From NCBI GenBank assembly GCA_036346275.1, contig CM070730.1:39788918-39852917 (forward strand): a stretch of 64,000 nt of DNA. The letters run 5' to 3'. This DNA comes from Otatea glauca (Eukaryota; Streptophyta; Magnoliopsida; Poales; Poaceae). Below the pieces are notes generated by a model, which did not search any database, had not been told where the DNA came from, and saw only the letters and a program-made list of their open reading frames with translations. Position numbers and translations under genes: made by a program. Of this stretch, positions 1 through 11,852 are shown one piece after another (position 1 is the first letter of the stretch; the number at the start of each line of letters is the position of its first letter).

Positions 1-3000
1 AAGTAATACTCACAACCCTTCGTGAGCATCTAATAATCCAGAAATGGAATCCAACAATGTCGATCCTTTGACATAAAGCAAAAGCTGCTAAAAAGGTTCC
101 AAACCAAAACCCAATTTTGGAAAATACCAAAGCATTCTAACATTGGAATGACTTCACCAAGTGTCCTTGACCGCGGACACGGCTAATCGATTAGATTTAT
201 ACTCTGCAGAGGTGTACAGCTTTACCCACAAGGAATGATCAACCTCTTTTGCCAGATCAATTAACACACTTCCTTTGGTGTGTCGGCAAGGAGATCATAC
301 AGAGCCGTTACATTACCTAGATGTGGCTTTGAACCAGCCCGGGACGTTTGACCCTCGCCATGAAAACAGAAACACTCACCCAAGACGTGGTTCCTTTCAC
401 ATCACACCCTACACGACGTTTCTGTTCACGGCAAGGCGTACACCGTTGCATTGGTAAGTAAACCCCCTACAGACAGACCAAACCGGAATGCCTGAGCATA
501 ACTCCCGCCTTCCTTAGATGCAAAGCCACACCTAAACAACTTAATAGGCTAAGACCCGCCCATACAAGCCCTCGTGGTTGTACGAAAATCTTGGATCTAT
601 AGCGTCCCATTGCTCGGTCCTTAATCCGACACGGGCGATACTCCACCCTAACTACGTGCAAATCCCTTTGCACCTCCGGCTATTGCCAATAATCGCCCGC
701 ATCAAAACCATCGTTTTATTTTGGGTTTTTAATCAAAATACCCATAACCAACAGCTTTAATTCCAACATTTTCCATTTCTTAAGAAACAAGTTTTGATCT
801 GATCATCATTCTCATTTGTTCTAAAAGCATGGCTAAGCATGGATAGAAGTAATCGCATATAACCACAATGACATTAAGTAATTGTCTGAGCTCAAACTAT
901 GGTTATCAAGGTACACATATCCATACTTATCAAGGAAGTTTCATGAGACAACAGGTATAACTACCAGTACCACAAAATAGCCATTTACAGAAAGTAAACG
1001 TATGCATGAAACATTTTAATAAACAATGCAAATTAAATTCTGGGATCAAGATGGTCAAAGGAGAGTGCTTGCCTTGCTCATTTATTGCTTACGACGAAGA
1101 CACGGTCGCAGATGACGGAGGCAACGACGGAGGAAGGGACGTCGGATTCTACACGTCGATTAATCGAAAAATAGCAATTATCCAACTTTAATAAGGGCAA
1201 AAAGAAAACAGACAGAAGATCAAATAAAGATTCATTGTAGAAAACAGGGATGATTTATGGTTTGGATTATATGATTTCGAGATCTCAAGATTTAGATAAT
1301 TACACCTTCAGAAAGTTAATGGCTTTTAGGATGAACAAAACATGGTTTCCTCTGATAGATTATCTATTCTTGATTTACGAATTCAAGAGGCTAAAATTAT
1401 GAATTCTTGTATTTATAACTTCGAATTATAAATGCTAAAATTATTTGGATTAAAAGAATTAAAACACTAGCTAGGAGTAGGGTTATGCAAATAGCACTTA
1501 ATCTTAAGCGATTTTACATAAGAAGGGTTTTCGAATAAGTTGGATCTATTAAGCTAGGTTACTAGATTAATTTATGGTTTTAAGAAGGTTACGTGATACA
1601 AATATATTAACTACAAACTTCTTCATTAATACAAAGCTCACATATTCACATTATAAGGTTCATTAAACATAATATTTAGGGTTATTTAACCAACATGATT
1701 TATGTGGAAAACATGATGAAATATGATCATTTCATCATAATAGTATAGTATATACTTTGGATAATGATTCTAAACAACTTTTATGAATTATAATGTTTAG
1801 CTGAAAAGCTAAACGCGTTGCTAAAAAGCTATCGTGACACTAAAGTCTACGTTGAACAAAATCGGCAAAAAAGGGCTACAACTATCCTTATCATATTAGG
1901 GTTTTGCATAGGCAAAAACTATATGAATCATAAGTTATAAATAAAACATTTTCTCAGAGCATAGTAGTGCATATCTTAAACATCGTTTCTGATATATTCT
2001 ACATGGGATTCGCATTAGGATGAGGTATTCTATAGATTGATGAAAAAGCTTGGGTATTTCTAGAATCCAGAAATTATAATATCCAAGGTTATTTCGCTAT
2101 CAATTTTTATATGTTAAATATGACAAAATAAGATTCTTTCTTCAGAATATGATAGTATTAGCATTGTACAGTATTTCTAAACTAATATTATCCATTTTAC
2201 TGTAAAGACGAGTTATTTTATCTGCTGTTGAAATAGCATAAATGACCACGAAGTTAACGTTATAGTGAGTCGGACTTTGTTTACAGCTTGCGCTACACCT
2301 TATAAGATTATTGATCCATTTTACAGGCATTAATTGGGGATGACACTAAGAGTGTTTTAAAGCTAGTTCCGTAATATTTCGCATTCATTTGTGATGTTTT
2401 TTTACCTACATGATCTTTAGGGCTAAATATGGCCTAACCCATAATTGTTCAAAATATTGCCATTTCTGTACAGCAAGTTATTATCTGTTATTTTAAGGTC
2501 ATAGCATTTGATTTTTGTCAGATTTGAAGTCCATTTGCGAGAGTTATAAACATTTGATCATTTTGCCGATTGAAGGTTTGAGCATTTAGCAAATTGGTTA
2601 AACTAAAGCAAAGTCTAAATATTTTTGGTTATTCATAATCTACGCAACACCAGGAATACATCTAAACTGGTTTAATCTAATTTTGAGCTCATGTGAACAT
2701 TATTCTAACCACCTGAAACTAGAATGTTATTAAGGAGTTAAACCAACAATCTTTTATTCAAAATACATTTAAATTTAAATGTTTTTGCAGAAATGGATTG
2801 CATACTGTTGCATTTACTTATGGTATTTATTTCATGATTTATGGATCAATATAAAATATACATCCTTCATAACACCTATTTAGGGCCTAATATTCAAACC
2901 CTAATAAAAATATTTTCCTGCAAGAAACATATGACTTTTTATTTCATATTCTAATTCCTTATTTCAATACTTAAATTTAGAAACTAATTTTACTTCATTT

Positions 3001-3056
3001 GGACATTCTAGCAAAAGATATAAAGTGATGAATAAAAAGTGTCCAACTAGAAAAAT

Positions 3057-3135
3057 AAAAAGAGGTTTCTGGGGTTCGAACCCCACACCTGTCGGTTGAA
3101 GCAACAAGTCTCTACCACTGGGCTACGCTCTGGCT
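3057..3135 (-). repeat. tRNA-like / SINE-type Pol III promoter module in E1 LTR
   Basis: On the minus strand a tRNA-like head carries an A box (TAGCCCAGTGG) followed about 40 bases on by a B box (GGTTCGAACCC) inside a perfect GGGG-TTCGAA-CCCC arm, and then a T-rich run (TTTTTATTTT) that could end Pol III transcription. The seven bases before the A box do not pair with those after the T arm, so this is not a functional tRNA. It looks like the head of an old SINE or a tRNA pseudogene carried inside the LTR. The same module sits at about 25,195-25,268 in the other LTR, so it was there before E1 transposed. Confidence 0.6.
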
Positions 3136-3921
3136 TGTGACAAAAGGGCTCGCCAAAACAGATAAGGTTTACCCGAGGCCAAAACAGAGGAGGAGCTATG
3201 GCGCGGCGGCGACGGCGGTCCAACGAAGCTCCGGCAAGGGGGAGGGCAGCTAGAGCACCACTCAGCGGGTGCATCCGTCTCAGGGTCTCGTCTTGGCCAA
3301 GACGATCGAAACAACGCGCCACCGAGAGCTCGGGGCGGCAGTAATGGCGCACTGGCTGGGAGCAAGAACGAAGGTATTATAGATTGGATGGGCAACGAAT
3401 TGAGCATCAACGTGATACCTGGGTTCTGCTTTGGCAATCGATTCGATCAGAGAGACACTGAGTTGGGCTGCCCACGCGCGTCGGCCGTGGGGAAGAAAGC
3501 GCTTCGCGGCGGTGTTCGGTGAGACTTGGAGTGCGCCGAGGCAAATAAAGCTATAGCATGATGAGGCGCTCTGGCGATATTGTTGGTTGGCTCGGAGAAC
3601 AACTAGAGAGGCTGCCACCGATTGCGGTTAGGGAAGATGAACAACAGAACGGAAGGAGTTCTCCGGTGGCGAAAGTTAAGGGAAAAGAGGGGAAATTAAT
3701 TGCTGAGTACCCAGGAGGATTGACCGTAAATGAATTTGGCATTGGCTTACCGAGTGAGGCAATTTGCTTTTCGACCTCAAGACTCACGCTTCTCTTGGCA
3801 ATGGCGGATGAGGAGCTTTCGGCCATGGCGGAAGTATGAGCAAAATTAGGCGTTCTGGCTGGATGGATGTGGGGGAGGTAGAGGGGAGATGACAGGCGAT
3901 GCTTCTACGACTCCGGGTTGG

Positions 3922-3930
3922 CTTTTATAG
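3922..3930 (-). promoter_or_regulatory. TATA box of E1 3' LTR
   Basis: The minus strand reads CTATAAAAG, a textbook Pol II TATA box, at the edge of the GC-rich block. The same box is conserved at 26,055-26,063 in the 5' LTR. With the LTR end at 9,602, a transcript starting here in the 5' LTR would carry a leader of several kb of LTR sequence. Confidence 0.65.
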
Positions 3931-5115
3931 GCGGCAAGGGCGGTGCATCGGCGATGTTGAGCGCAAGCAATTTCGCGGCTCGGTTTGTTCCTGGCGACGA
4001 GTTGGCGCGAGGTCCCTCCGGCAAGGAATTAACGTGGGCTGGTCAAGGTATGGCGCACGAGAACCAAGGTCAGGCGTGGCAGGGATCGAGCAGAGGCGGT
4101 GCGGTGATGCGCTGAATCCGGGCGAAGCTGGCGCGAAGACTCGGGAGCTTTGGTCTGCAGAGAGGGAAAGAACGGGGAAGAGAGGGGGAGGTCTGATGAG
4201 CGGGGCCGGGACCACAGGGCAGAGAGAGGGAAAGGTTTCCCGTTATTTTTGGTGAACGGTTACGGAAAAGGTTGGCCCCACATGTCGGTGAGAGAAATCG
4301 AGTCAAGGGATAAGCTTTAGCTGGACAGACCCATGTGGGCATTAAAATGACCATCAGATCAAATTGAATAATTGCGAAACTTTTTGACTGACCTCTCCTA
4401 GTAGTTTTTAATCTTCAGTAAAAATTTGAGACTCAAATACCGCATGGTTAAATTATAAAAATTCTGACACTGTGGTCTTGTACAGGACTTGAATTTCGGT
4501 ATTTTATTTATTTAAAAGGTTCAAACCGTATTATTTATTTTTGAACCTTTTATGAGGGATTATACCTAGGTCAAGGATGTCTCTGTAAAATTTTCAAGTC
4601 AAAATATCAAGTTAATATTTTATAAAAATTCTGACATGAAGTTTTCTAGTTTTTGATTGTTTCTGTTTTTGAATTATTAGAGGGCTTTGACAACATGATA
4701 AAATCCTGATATTTTTACCAGGTGTAAAAACTGCTATAAGGGTGCTATGGTAATTTTTATAGCTCCAGATAATTTTCGGATATTTTACACAAATTATGAC
4801 TTGCACTGTTTTTAGTCAAAAGAGGTGTCATTCATTTTATTTACCCATTTTTCTGTGTATAAAATTTTACATGTTGATTTTACTGACTTACCAGCATGGT
4901 TAAGGTTCTATGGTAATTTTTCCAAAATTTATCTTTTACCATTTTATCTTGTTACCATTATCCATTCCTTAATTCCATTTCTTAACTTTTTCATTCAATA
5001 TCAAAATCCAGGGAAAATCCAAATAAATTCCAATAATGTCAGGGAAAATCAGAAATAAATATATCCAATTTCAAAATATGAATTTTTATATTATGGTATT
5101 TTTCGGGATGTTGCA

Positions 5116-5130
5116 AATCTACCCCCCTTA
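5116..5130 (-). other. E1 polypurine tract
   Basis: The minus strand reads TAAGGGGGGTAGATT immediately before the LTR start. This is the plus-strand priming site for reverse transcription and fixes both the LTR boundary and the minus-strand direction of E1. Confidence 0.85.
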
Positions 5131-5919
5131 CAGAAATCTCGTCCCCGAGATTTGCAAGGACTAAATGGGTTAGGTGAATTCTTTCTCGGAATTGATCTTG
5201 TTGTTTCCTCGTCTTCTTGTTTCCAGTATAGTCGCTTTGCAAAAACTCGTTCTTGCGATTCGAAAGTGATGTGGCTAGAATGGAGAAGATTTCCATTTGG
5301 GTTTCGCGTAAGCAGATGAGGAATATTACTAAATATCTCTTTTGATTGCATAACTAGGATTATTAATGATGATAATCTAATTTAGAGAGTGACACGCGAT
5401 ATGTTTAGAATATTTGAGGGGAAAGAATTAATGTTTGTTACTCGATTCATTTGGGAAGAATTAAATGTTATCATCAAGAAATGATATTTAAATATAATGG
5501 TTGATTTGCACGATTAATAACAGTTGACAAAATTAGATAAGAATGAAGGTTATTCTAAGTTGTCTTTAGATTGGAAACAAGGTATGATAATTTTTGATTT
5601 GAGTTGAGGTAGGAGGATTATAAAATGATCCTGATGATTTAATTCACTTGATCATCTTGATAGACAGAGGGTTTTGATTTTCTTTGTACTTGGCAATTAT
5701 GAAAGAATATAATGTACAAAGTCAAAAGGTTGATTGTAGGAATTGCATATATAAAGGACGTTTTCGATATTACATTAAGTATCGGGTGTAATTACATAAG
5801 GAAGATCTTTACATAAGCGACATCGGCGGGGGGGTCGTTCTAGGTACTTGATGCTTCCTAGGTCTTGATATAACTTGGAAATCACTTATGTCATCCTTGA
5901 CGAGATGAAGAACCTTTCT

Positions 5920-7240
5920 CGGGTAGATTTTGGTGAAGTGATGAGATTCTTCTCGATCGACGCAAACGACGTTGTCCATCTTATTCGAAACCATAGGAGA
6001 TTATTCACTGATGTTATAAAATAGATAGAGGATTGATCGAGCAATGGTTAAGGATGAAAACTGGAAGTTTAGCACTTGATATCTTACCGACCATTTAGAA
6101 GGATTAAGATATATTTTGATGAGAGTTCAGTTAAATTTACAAGGCAATATTCCACTTATCGAAATATTACTTTTAAGATTAGACACAACGATTTCAAATT
6201 AATCTTAGTTCTGACAGAAACTATGTTTATGTGAGATGTACCTGGCACTGTGTCAGGTATACCATGATCGATATCTTGAGTTGGAGTAAATGAGGAGATA
6301 GGAGCTTGATGGTCTTGAGAACGAAGTTGGTCTCTCTTCTTCCTTGGGCATTTGCTGGCATAATGTCCACGCTCACGACAGTAAAAGCATGTAACATCGC
6401 TTGCTCGGTTTTGGACACGGATGGTCATTCACAAGTATTGTTGGAGGGATGAACAAATGATGGTTATAGTTGGGGTGGAGTTGAGCGTAATTCTTTTCGG
6501 GCAAGCGTCTTCATTCAGTGCCTCTTCTTTAACGATTCTTGAGCAAAGCGATTGATTTTGTTCCTCCTACTTTTGGTGTTATAATCTTAATCGACGTAAC
6601 CACGGTATGACCATGGTGCTATGAGATGTTTGTTCTCTTTGGGGACACTTTGTTTAGCAATATGACCCTTCTTATAACATGCACGTAGCACTTTTGTTTC
6701 TTTCGAGATGCTTTCTTGGGAGCAATTGCATGTTGCATAATGTTCTCCTTCGAATCTTAACTTGTTGTTTGTTTAGGGCATTCCTTGCCCAATGACCGTC
6801 TTCATCACATGAGAAGCATCTTTGTTGGCGATGGCCAATTGTCGCTTTCTTCTTAGTGATGGATAAGGTTGAAATCTTCTTTTCAATTCTTCTACTAGCA
6901 TCTCTGGCGGAACTTCTTTTCTATTTGCCAATTCTTGAGCAACTAAGGCTCGGAGTTTTTCTTTCTAATGCTGGACTGCGGCAGTGACTATTGGATCTAG
7001 GGGGCATTGAGTTGGGCAATGATCTTGTCCTTCACAAAGGTAACAAGTGATATTGCTCATGGGACATCTTCCGGGAGAATGATTTCCTTCACAACTGGAG
7101 CAATTTATTGCATGCTCATCAGCAGTATGTCCTATTTCTCCACAACGAATACAAGCACGATCTTCGGATTGGTTGGGTTGGCAACACTTCAAAGAGCATC
7201 GCTTAGGTATCGAGTAAGATGTAGGAGTAGGTTTTTTGCT
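5920..7240 (-). pseudogene. Gag-like protein with tandem CCHC zinc knuckles (E1)
   Basis: I see up to seven zinc-knuckle motifs in one direction across 1.2 kb. Those readable directly are CIRCGEIGHTADEH (7,153-7,112; last Cys replaced by His), CSSCEGNHSPGRC (7,102-7,064; one residue short between Cys and His), CYLCEGQDHCPTQC (7,045-7,004) and CFYCRERGHYASKC (6,389-6,348). Degraded ones lie at 6,818-6,778 (frameshift before the last Cys), about 6,690-6,645, and 5,964-5,923 (two Cys lost). Retroviral-type knuckles bind nucleic acid, normally one or two per Gag. No Retrotrans_gag core domain is visible here, so the product would be mostly a nucleic-acid-binding chain. Frameshifts and stops separate the motifs, so the gene is dead in this copy. 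Confidence 0.65.
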
Positions 7241-7356
7241 CTAAACCATTTCCTTTTACGCAAGACTTGAGCCAAGGTTGGAAATGTTTGGCGCTAAATG
7301 TTGGGAATTTAATGGACTAAGGTAGGATTATCATTAGATGGCTAAAAGCTTAGCAT

Positions 7357-7408
7357 GGCTTCACTTTCCAAGATTTTGCCGAGGGATCTTGCCACAGGTG
7401 TCCTGCAA
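7357..7408 (-). pseudogene. Gag-start-like patch in E1
   Basis: Read on the minus strand this begins after TTGTTGCAGG and runs through ATCCCTCGG...TTGGAAAGT. It is clearly similar to the start of gag in E5 at 50,570-50,632, which follows TTATTGCAGG. The E1 copy lacks the ATG and has substitutions. The similarity ties E1 to an E5-like autonomous family. The preceding TTGCAG could be a 3' splice site in both. Confidence 0.55.
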
Positions 7409-9587
7409 CAACGATTGTTAGCGCAAAGTGATTCTGATGGAATTCTGTTGGATTTCACGAAGTGAATGAGGAGTGTTAGCAATTTATACCAAGATTCTTT
7501 AGCAAAAATGAGCTAACTTAAGGAGAGGTACATAGTATGTAAAAATGTTTGAGATGATTGAAAGGATACATCTCAACTAGAGTTATTTGGGAAGAACCGA
7601 AGGTTGATTATAAAGGCTGAAAAACTTATTACTCATTACTTGTAGTGGATGCATTAATGGATTGTGTCGGAGGTGCCTTCAAGATGTTAAAATTGGGAGG
7701 ACAACGTTAGATGGAAGTTATCCATTTTACAAAGTATCATTCTGTTTATTAAAATATTATTTTGAGAATAGCTTATATATGAATTTGGTAATTTCTTGTT
7801 AATTTATAAGGCAGTGTCTCATTCCTTAAAACATTGTTTCAAGGTAGGTCATTTGGTAGTTATTAGTTCATAAGGCGACTTTTCGTTCCTTAAAATATTC
7901 TTAATTAAATTTTCTTATTAAATAAGGGTTGGCACATCGTAAATTTCAACCTAATGGTTCAACATTTACGAGAGTAACCCAAAAGCAATACAAAAGTTTT
8001 CAACAAAATTGCAATAACACAGTAAATTTATATTTGTTCTACTTAGTATGTGGGAGGGGCATCTAATATTTTTCTTCTACTATCCTGACCATATGTATTT
8101 CTTCATAAAAGGTTTATTATGTAGTTTAAAATAATGTATAATTTGGGTAGTGCTATCTTTAAAATAGGCCATTTGACGATAAGTCTCTTTTAACTTTTGC
8201 ACTACTTGCTAATGTCAGTACTCCCAAGCTTCCATGAAGTCGAAGGTTGTGACACTTTGTTACCTCCATCTTCTCGGAGTTGTTGATGTAGACGTCACGA
8301 TGTTGTTGACTCACTATCGAAACTATTTTCAAAAAGATTTGTTGGTGGCTTTTGTTAAGCAAAAGATGGAGAGAACTCCTAAAAAGGATAACTAGAAGTG
8401 AAGAAAGAAAATTCTACGGAAAAGAAATGTGTATATAAAATATCCATTAAAAGGAAGAAGTCTACAGACAAGGAAACTAAATCTCACAAATGGGAAAAGA
8501 GCATACCTACAACTAATGCTGCTTTTTTTATTCCTATTAGAAAATAGGATTTTAAATTTAAATTTTTTTTTTGTATTTCCTTTTTAGAAAATAAGATTTT
8601 CGATGTTTCCAGATTTCCTTTCGACGAACATTCTAAATTTTCCATTTAAAAGCATATAATAATAATAATAATTTTTTTTTGCTTGTATTCATGGTATGCA
8701 ATCTAGGTATAGAAATGAGGTGGGTTTTGTGGCATGGTCAGGAGTTATTATTAGGAAAAATTAGGTTTTAACTAACCTAAAACAGCTTACGTAAATTAGT
8801 GGTTATTAGTATCTTGGCCTTGGTTTATTTATGAATGGTGTGGTCTCAAGTAAGCTAGAAGTAGTAATGGAGACTATATTACTAATCTTGATGATGCTTG
8901 ATTAACCATAATGGTTTCACAAGTGAGAAGTTCTACAGAAAGAAAGGATAAACTCGTAATAAGCTTTATAGAAAGAAGAGATGAACTGTTTTATGACTTC
9001 CTATTTATCCTATGGGTTTAATTTTTCATATTCATACATAAGGACAACTTATTGTGAAAATTTAACCTAGAGGTTAAGTTTACATATAAATCAGTCCTAA
9101 CAAACAAAATAAAAACCAATTTTCAAATAGCAAGTTATAAACATCACAATAAAATTGCATTATATAACTAGAGCAAAATGATATGCTTTGCGTAAGGGTT
9201 CTTATCTTAAGGTGGATCCTAACATATTCTAATCTTGTGCATTTCACTATTGGGTGATATTATCCCTTCATGAAGTAGGATCTTCGAGTTCTACTTCTGC
9301 TTTGTCGAGATTAGTGAAGCGTTGTTGGCTTCCTTGAGAATATTGGCGTAGACCTTGTAGTCCTCATTTGCAAGCAAGATAGCGAAGATGAACTATCTTT
9401 AAGGAAAGAGAAGGATTTGTTTACAAATCAAAATGAAAGTAGTGGTAAGGATAAGAACTTAAGAATGAGGAGAGAATAGCAAAGCCTATATTTTGCAAAT
9501 ACCGCAGCTTTAGAGAATAAGATTTTTAATTTGCTTATTCCAACACTACCGACCATTCTATCTAGGGTTTATCCTACAGTCAGCATA

Positions 9588-9599
9588 GCTCTGATACCA
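9588..9599 (-). other. E1 primer-binding site (initiator tRNA-Met)
   Basis: The minus strand reads TGGTATCAGAGC, the exact complement of the 3' end of plant initiator tRNA-Met used by many plant LTR retrotransposons. It lies two bases inside the 5' LTR end and confirms that 9,602 is an LTR edge. Confidence 0.9.
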
Positions 9600-9601
9600 A
9601 C

Positions 9602-10453
9602 TATAACGACCCCCATTTTCGCAAACTTGCAAAAATGGAAATCTAATGTGCATTTCCGTACTAGTCCCATGATCAGTAGCTAGTACGCACATACACCAAT
9701 TGGAATCACAACCATACAACAAATATTATTAAGCGGAAGCTATTACATAAAGAAAACTCTTACAAATCAGAGATATAGCAGCAAAAGAAGCAAGGTCTTG
9801 TAGTGTGCCCATCCAAAACCAACAGGCAACCGACAAGGCATAATCCCTAGATATATTCGACGAAGAAAAACCCGCAACCTGCGACGAAAGAAACCTCGAA
9901 GCTTCGACAACTTAACCACCTAAAAACCACATATAAGCAAGGGTGAGTACTTTCGTACTCCGCAAGACTTGAGCAAAGCCTAAAATATATGCAGGCCATT
10001 TCAAAGGAGGCTACTACAGTTAATTTGCATAAAGCAGAATTTATAATGTAAAATCAAGTTATTTGTAAACGGAATTTAAAAAAGCAAGTTGACTGATATG
10101 AAATATGTAAAGCATAAGTAATACTCACAACCCTTCGTGAGCATCTAATAATCCAGAAATGGAATCCAACAATGTCGATCCTTTGACATAAAGCAAAAGC
10201 TGCTAAAAAGGTTCCAAACCAAAACCCAATTTTGGAAAATACCAAAGCATTCTAACATTGGAATGACTTCACCAAGTGTCCTTGACCATGACACGGCTAA
10301 TCGATTAGATTTATACTCTGCAGAGGTGTACAGCTTTACCCACAAGGAATGATCAACCTCTTTTGCCAGATCAATTAACACACTTCCATTGGTGTGTCGG
10401 CAAGGAGATCATACAGAGCCATTACATTACCTAGATGTGGCTTTGAACCAGCC
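9602..10453 (-). mobile_element. E1 5' LTR, distal part
   Basis: This is the 3'-most 852 bases of the E1 5' LTR in element orientation; the rest is 22,465-27,251. From 10,117 on it repeats positions 1-337. The LTR ends in TA on the minus strand (expected CA), a single C to T change. It contains the stem-loop GAGTAC-TTTC-GTACTC at 9,945-9,960 and the CTCTGCAGAG palindrome near 10,317. Joined, the two parts give an LTR of about 5,634 bases. Confidence 0.85.
10449..10453. repeat. Target-site duplication of E2 (CAGCC)
   Basis: CAGCC at 10,449-10,453 is repeated at 22,465-22,469, immediately outside the TG...CA ends of E2. The uninterrupted site in the other E1 LTR (about 334-338) has a single CAGCC, confirming the insertion. 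Confidence 0.95.
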
Positions 10454-11852
10454 TGTAAGGACCCGAATCCACTGATTCGAACCCACTGTGTTTACTGCAC
10501 TATTCCCAGGATCAACGCTAGTGCACACAGCTTAACATTGGTACATATCACATCATACACAACGATAATAGAATAATAGTTCATTTATTGATATAACTAA
10601 ATGTATGATCTTATGACCAACTTACATTATTAAGCCACGCAGGGCAAGACTGAAAATATAAGTTAATAATTAAGCGGCGGAAAGTAGAAACGTAGGTAGC
10701 TCATCACCACCACAGGGCAACCAACAAGGCTCGGACCCTAATGACTCGTGTCTTCTTGGACTTCATCTTCCAACACAGTGTAGATTCTTCAACTGTTGAT
10801 TATTGTTGTTTGGCAAGGGTGAGTACTTAAAGCACTCAACAAGTTGTGCAGAATGCAATTCCATGTATCTATATGCAAGGCTTATTCCAATGGATAGGCT
10901 ATCATGGCTATTTTGCAATAAGCGCATTTATGAACGAATCAATATATAGATTGTAAAGGATGTAAAACAAATAACGATAATAAATAAATTCAGATTTCTC
11001 AAGTAAACCAAGTTTCCAATCCTAAGTTAAATTTCCATCTTCCACATGGCATTCCGCCATCCCAACCAAGTTGTCCAATTAATTAAGCTAACCCTTAATC
11101 AGTAATTCCGAGCATTGCTCAATACATGAGCACGGCTATCCGAATAGTTTCACACTCTGCAGAGGTTATGCACTTTACCCACGTGATACAACCAAACACC
11201 ACAAAGGCGAGAGATTATAACAAAGCCTTTACAATGCTCTATCTTAACCCGATACTACCCGCTAAGGTTTCAACACAAGGGCGGTCATAAACCACATCCG
11301 TGGCCCCCTCTTGCGCCATGTGAATTACACCTGACCGGGAACTCACACCGACCACGATAGTACCAAAATTAAGACTTTGCAAATTACTCATTAGGTGGCC
11401 CATACGGACATGTGGTTGCATGATTGACTCAGTCAAAGGCTTGCAAGGTTAAGTCCTTAGTGTGATCAAGGCAAGACTTCCACATACCATCGCCCATCGG
11501 GCCCACCTTGGCCTCCTCGCCTTGCCACTTGCCCCAATCTAAGTTATTATCACCCCGTTGATTACCAAGCACCACGTGCCATCAACAATTCAACATCGTT
11601 GCGTGACATGACTCGCCACAACAACTCAATCTCATCGTGTGATCCCACATGACACACAAGTTCATAATATTGTTCCATATTCCATTAATCAAGATTAACT
11701 ATCAATGATTCTGACACATGTGATGACGTGGCATGGCTAAGCAACTAATACGAACTAATCCTCCAATGTTGATTATAATTATTAACCAACTATATTAAAC
11801 CAATCTAGGGTGACAATGGATCATGGCATACAATGACAAGGTAGGGTATAGA

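Larger units (their letters stand above)
1..5115 (-). mobile_element. E1 3' LTR (window-truncated)
   Basis: This is the 3' long terminal repeat of a minus-strand Ty3/gypsy-like element. It matches, base for base apart from scattered changes, 10,117-10,453 joined to 22,470-27,251, which is the element's other LTR. Read on the minus strand it starts TGCAACATCCCG (one change from the usual TGTAACATCCC) directly after a polypurine tract. Position 1 corresponds to 10,117 in the other copy, so about 515 bases of its far end lie outside the window. It holds a GC-rich block (about 3,170-4,320) with a TATA box, and long AT-rich flanks. The ORFs in the GC block on both strands lack any domain and are composition shadows. 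Confidence 0.9.
5116..9601 (-). mobile_element. E1 internal region (non-autonomous, gag-like only)
   Basis: This 4.5 kb lies between the primer-binding site (9,588-9,599) and the polypurine tract (5,116-5,130). No RT, integrase or RNase H motif is visible on either strand. Coding-like sequence is limited to a zinc-knuckle stretch (5,920-7,240) and a gag-start-like patch (7,357-7,408). The part between 7,430 and 9,587 is AT-rich leader with many stops. It includes two loosely similar patches at about 8,215-8,345 and 9,260-9,390 that may be copies of one leader exon. The layout (LTRs plus gag-like sequence, no pol) fits the TR-GAG class of non-autonomous plant elements, which would depend on proteins from a related autonomous gypsy element. 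Confidence 0.75.

Noticed and set aside
3057..3135. A tRNA gene
   Set aside because: A and B boxes and the T arm are present, but the acceptor stem does not pair; kept only as a tRNA-like module.
3047..4354. Overlapping ORFs of 90-118 codons on both strands in the GC-rich block (also at 25,125-26,490)
   Set aside because: They occur in all frames of a GC-rich LTR segment, are not conserved in frame between the two E1 LTRs, and show no domain.
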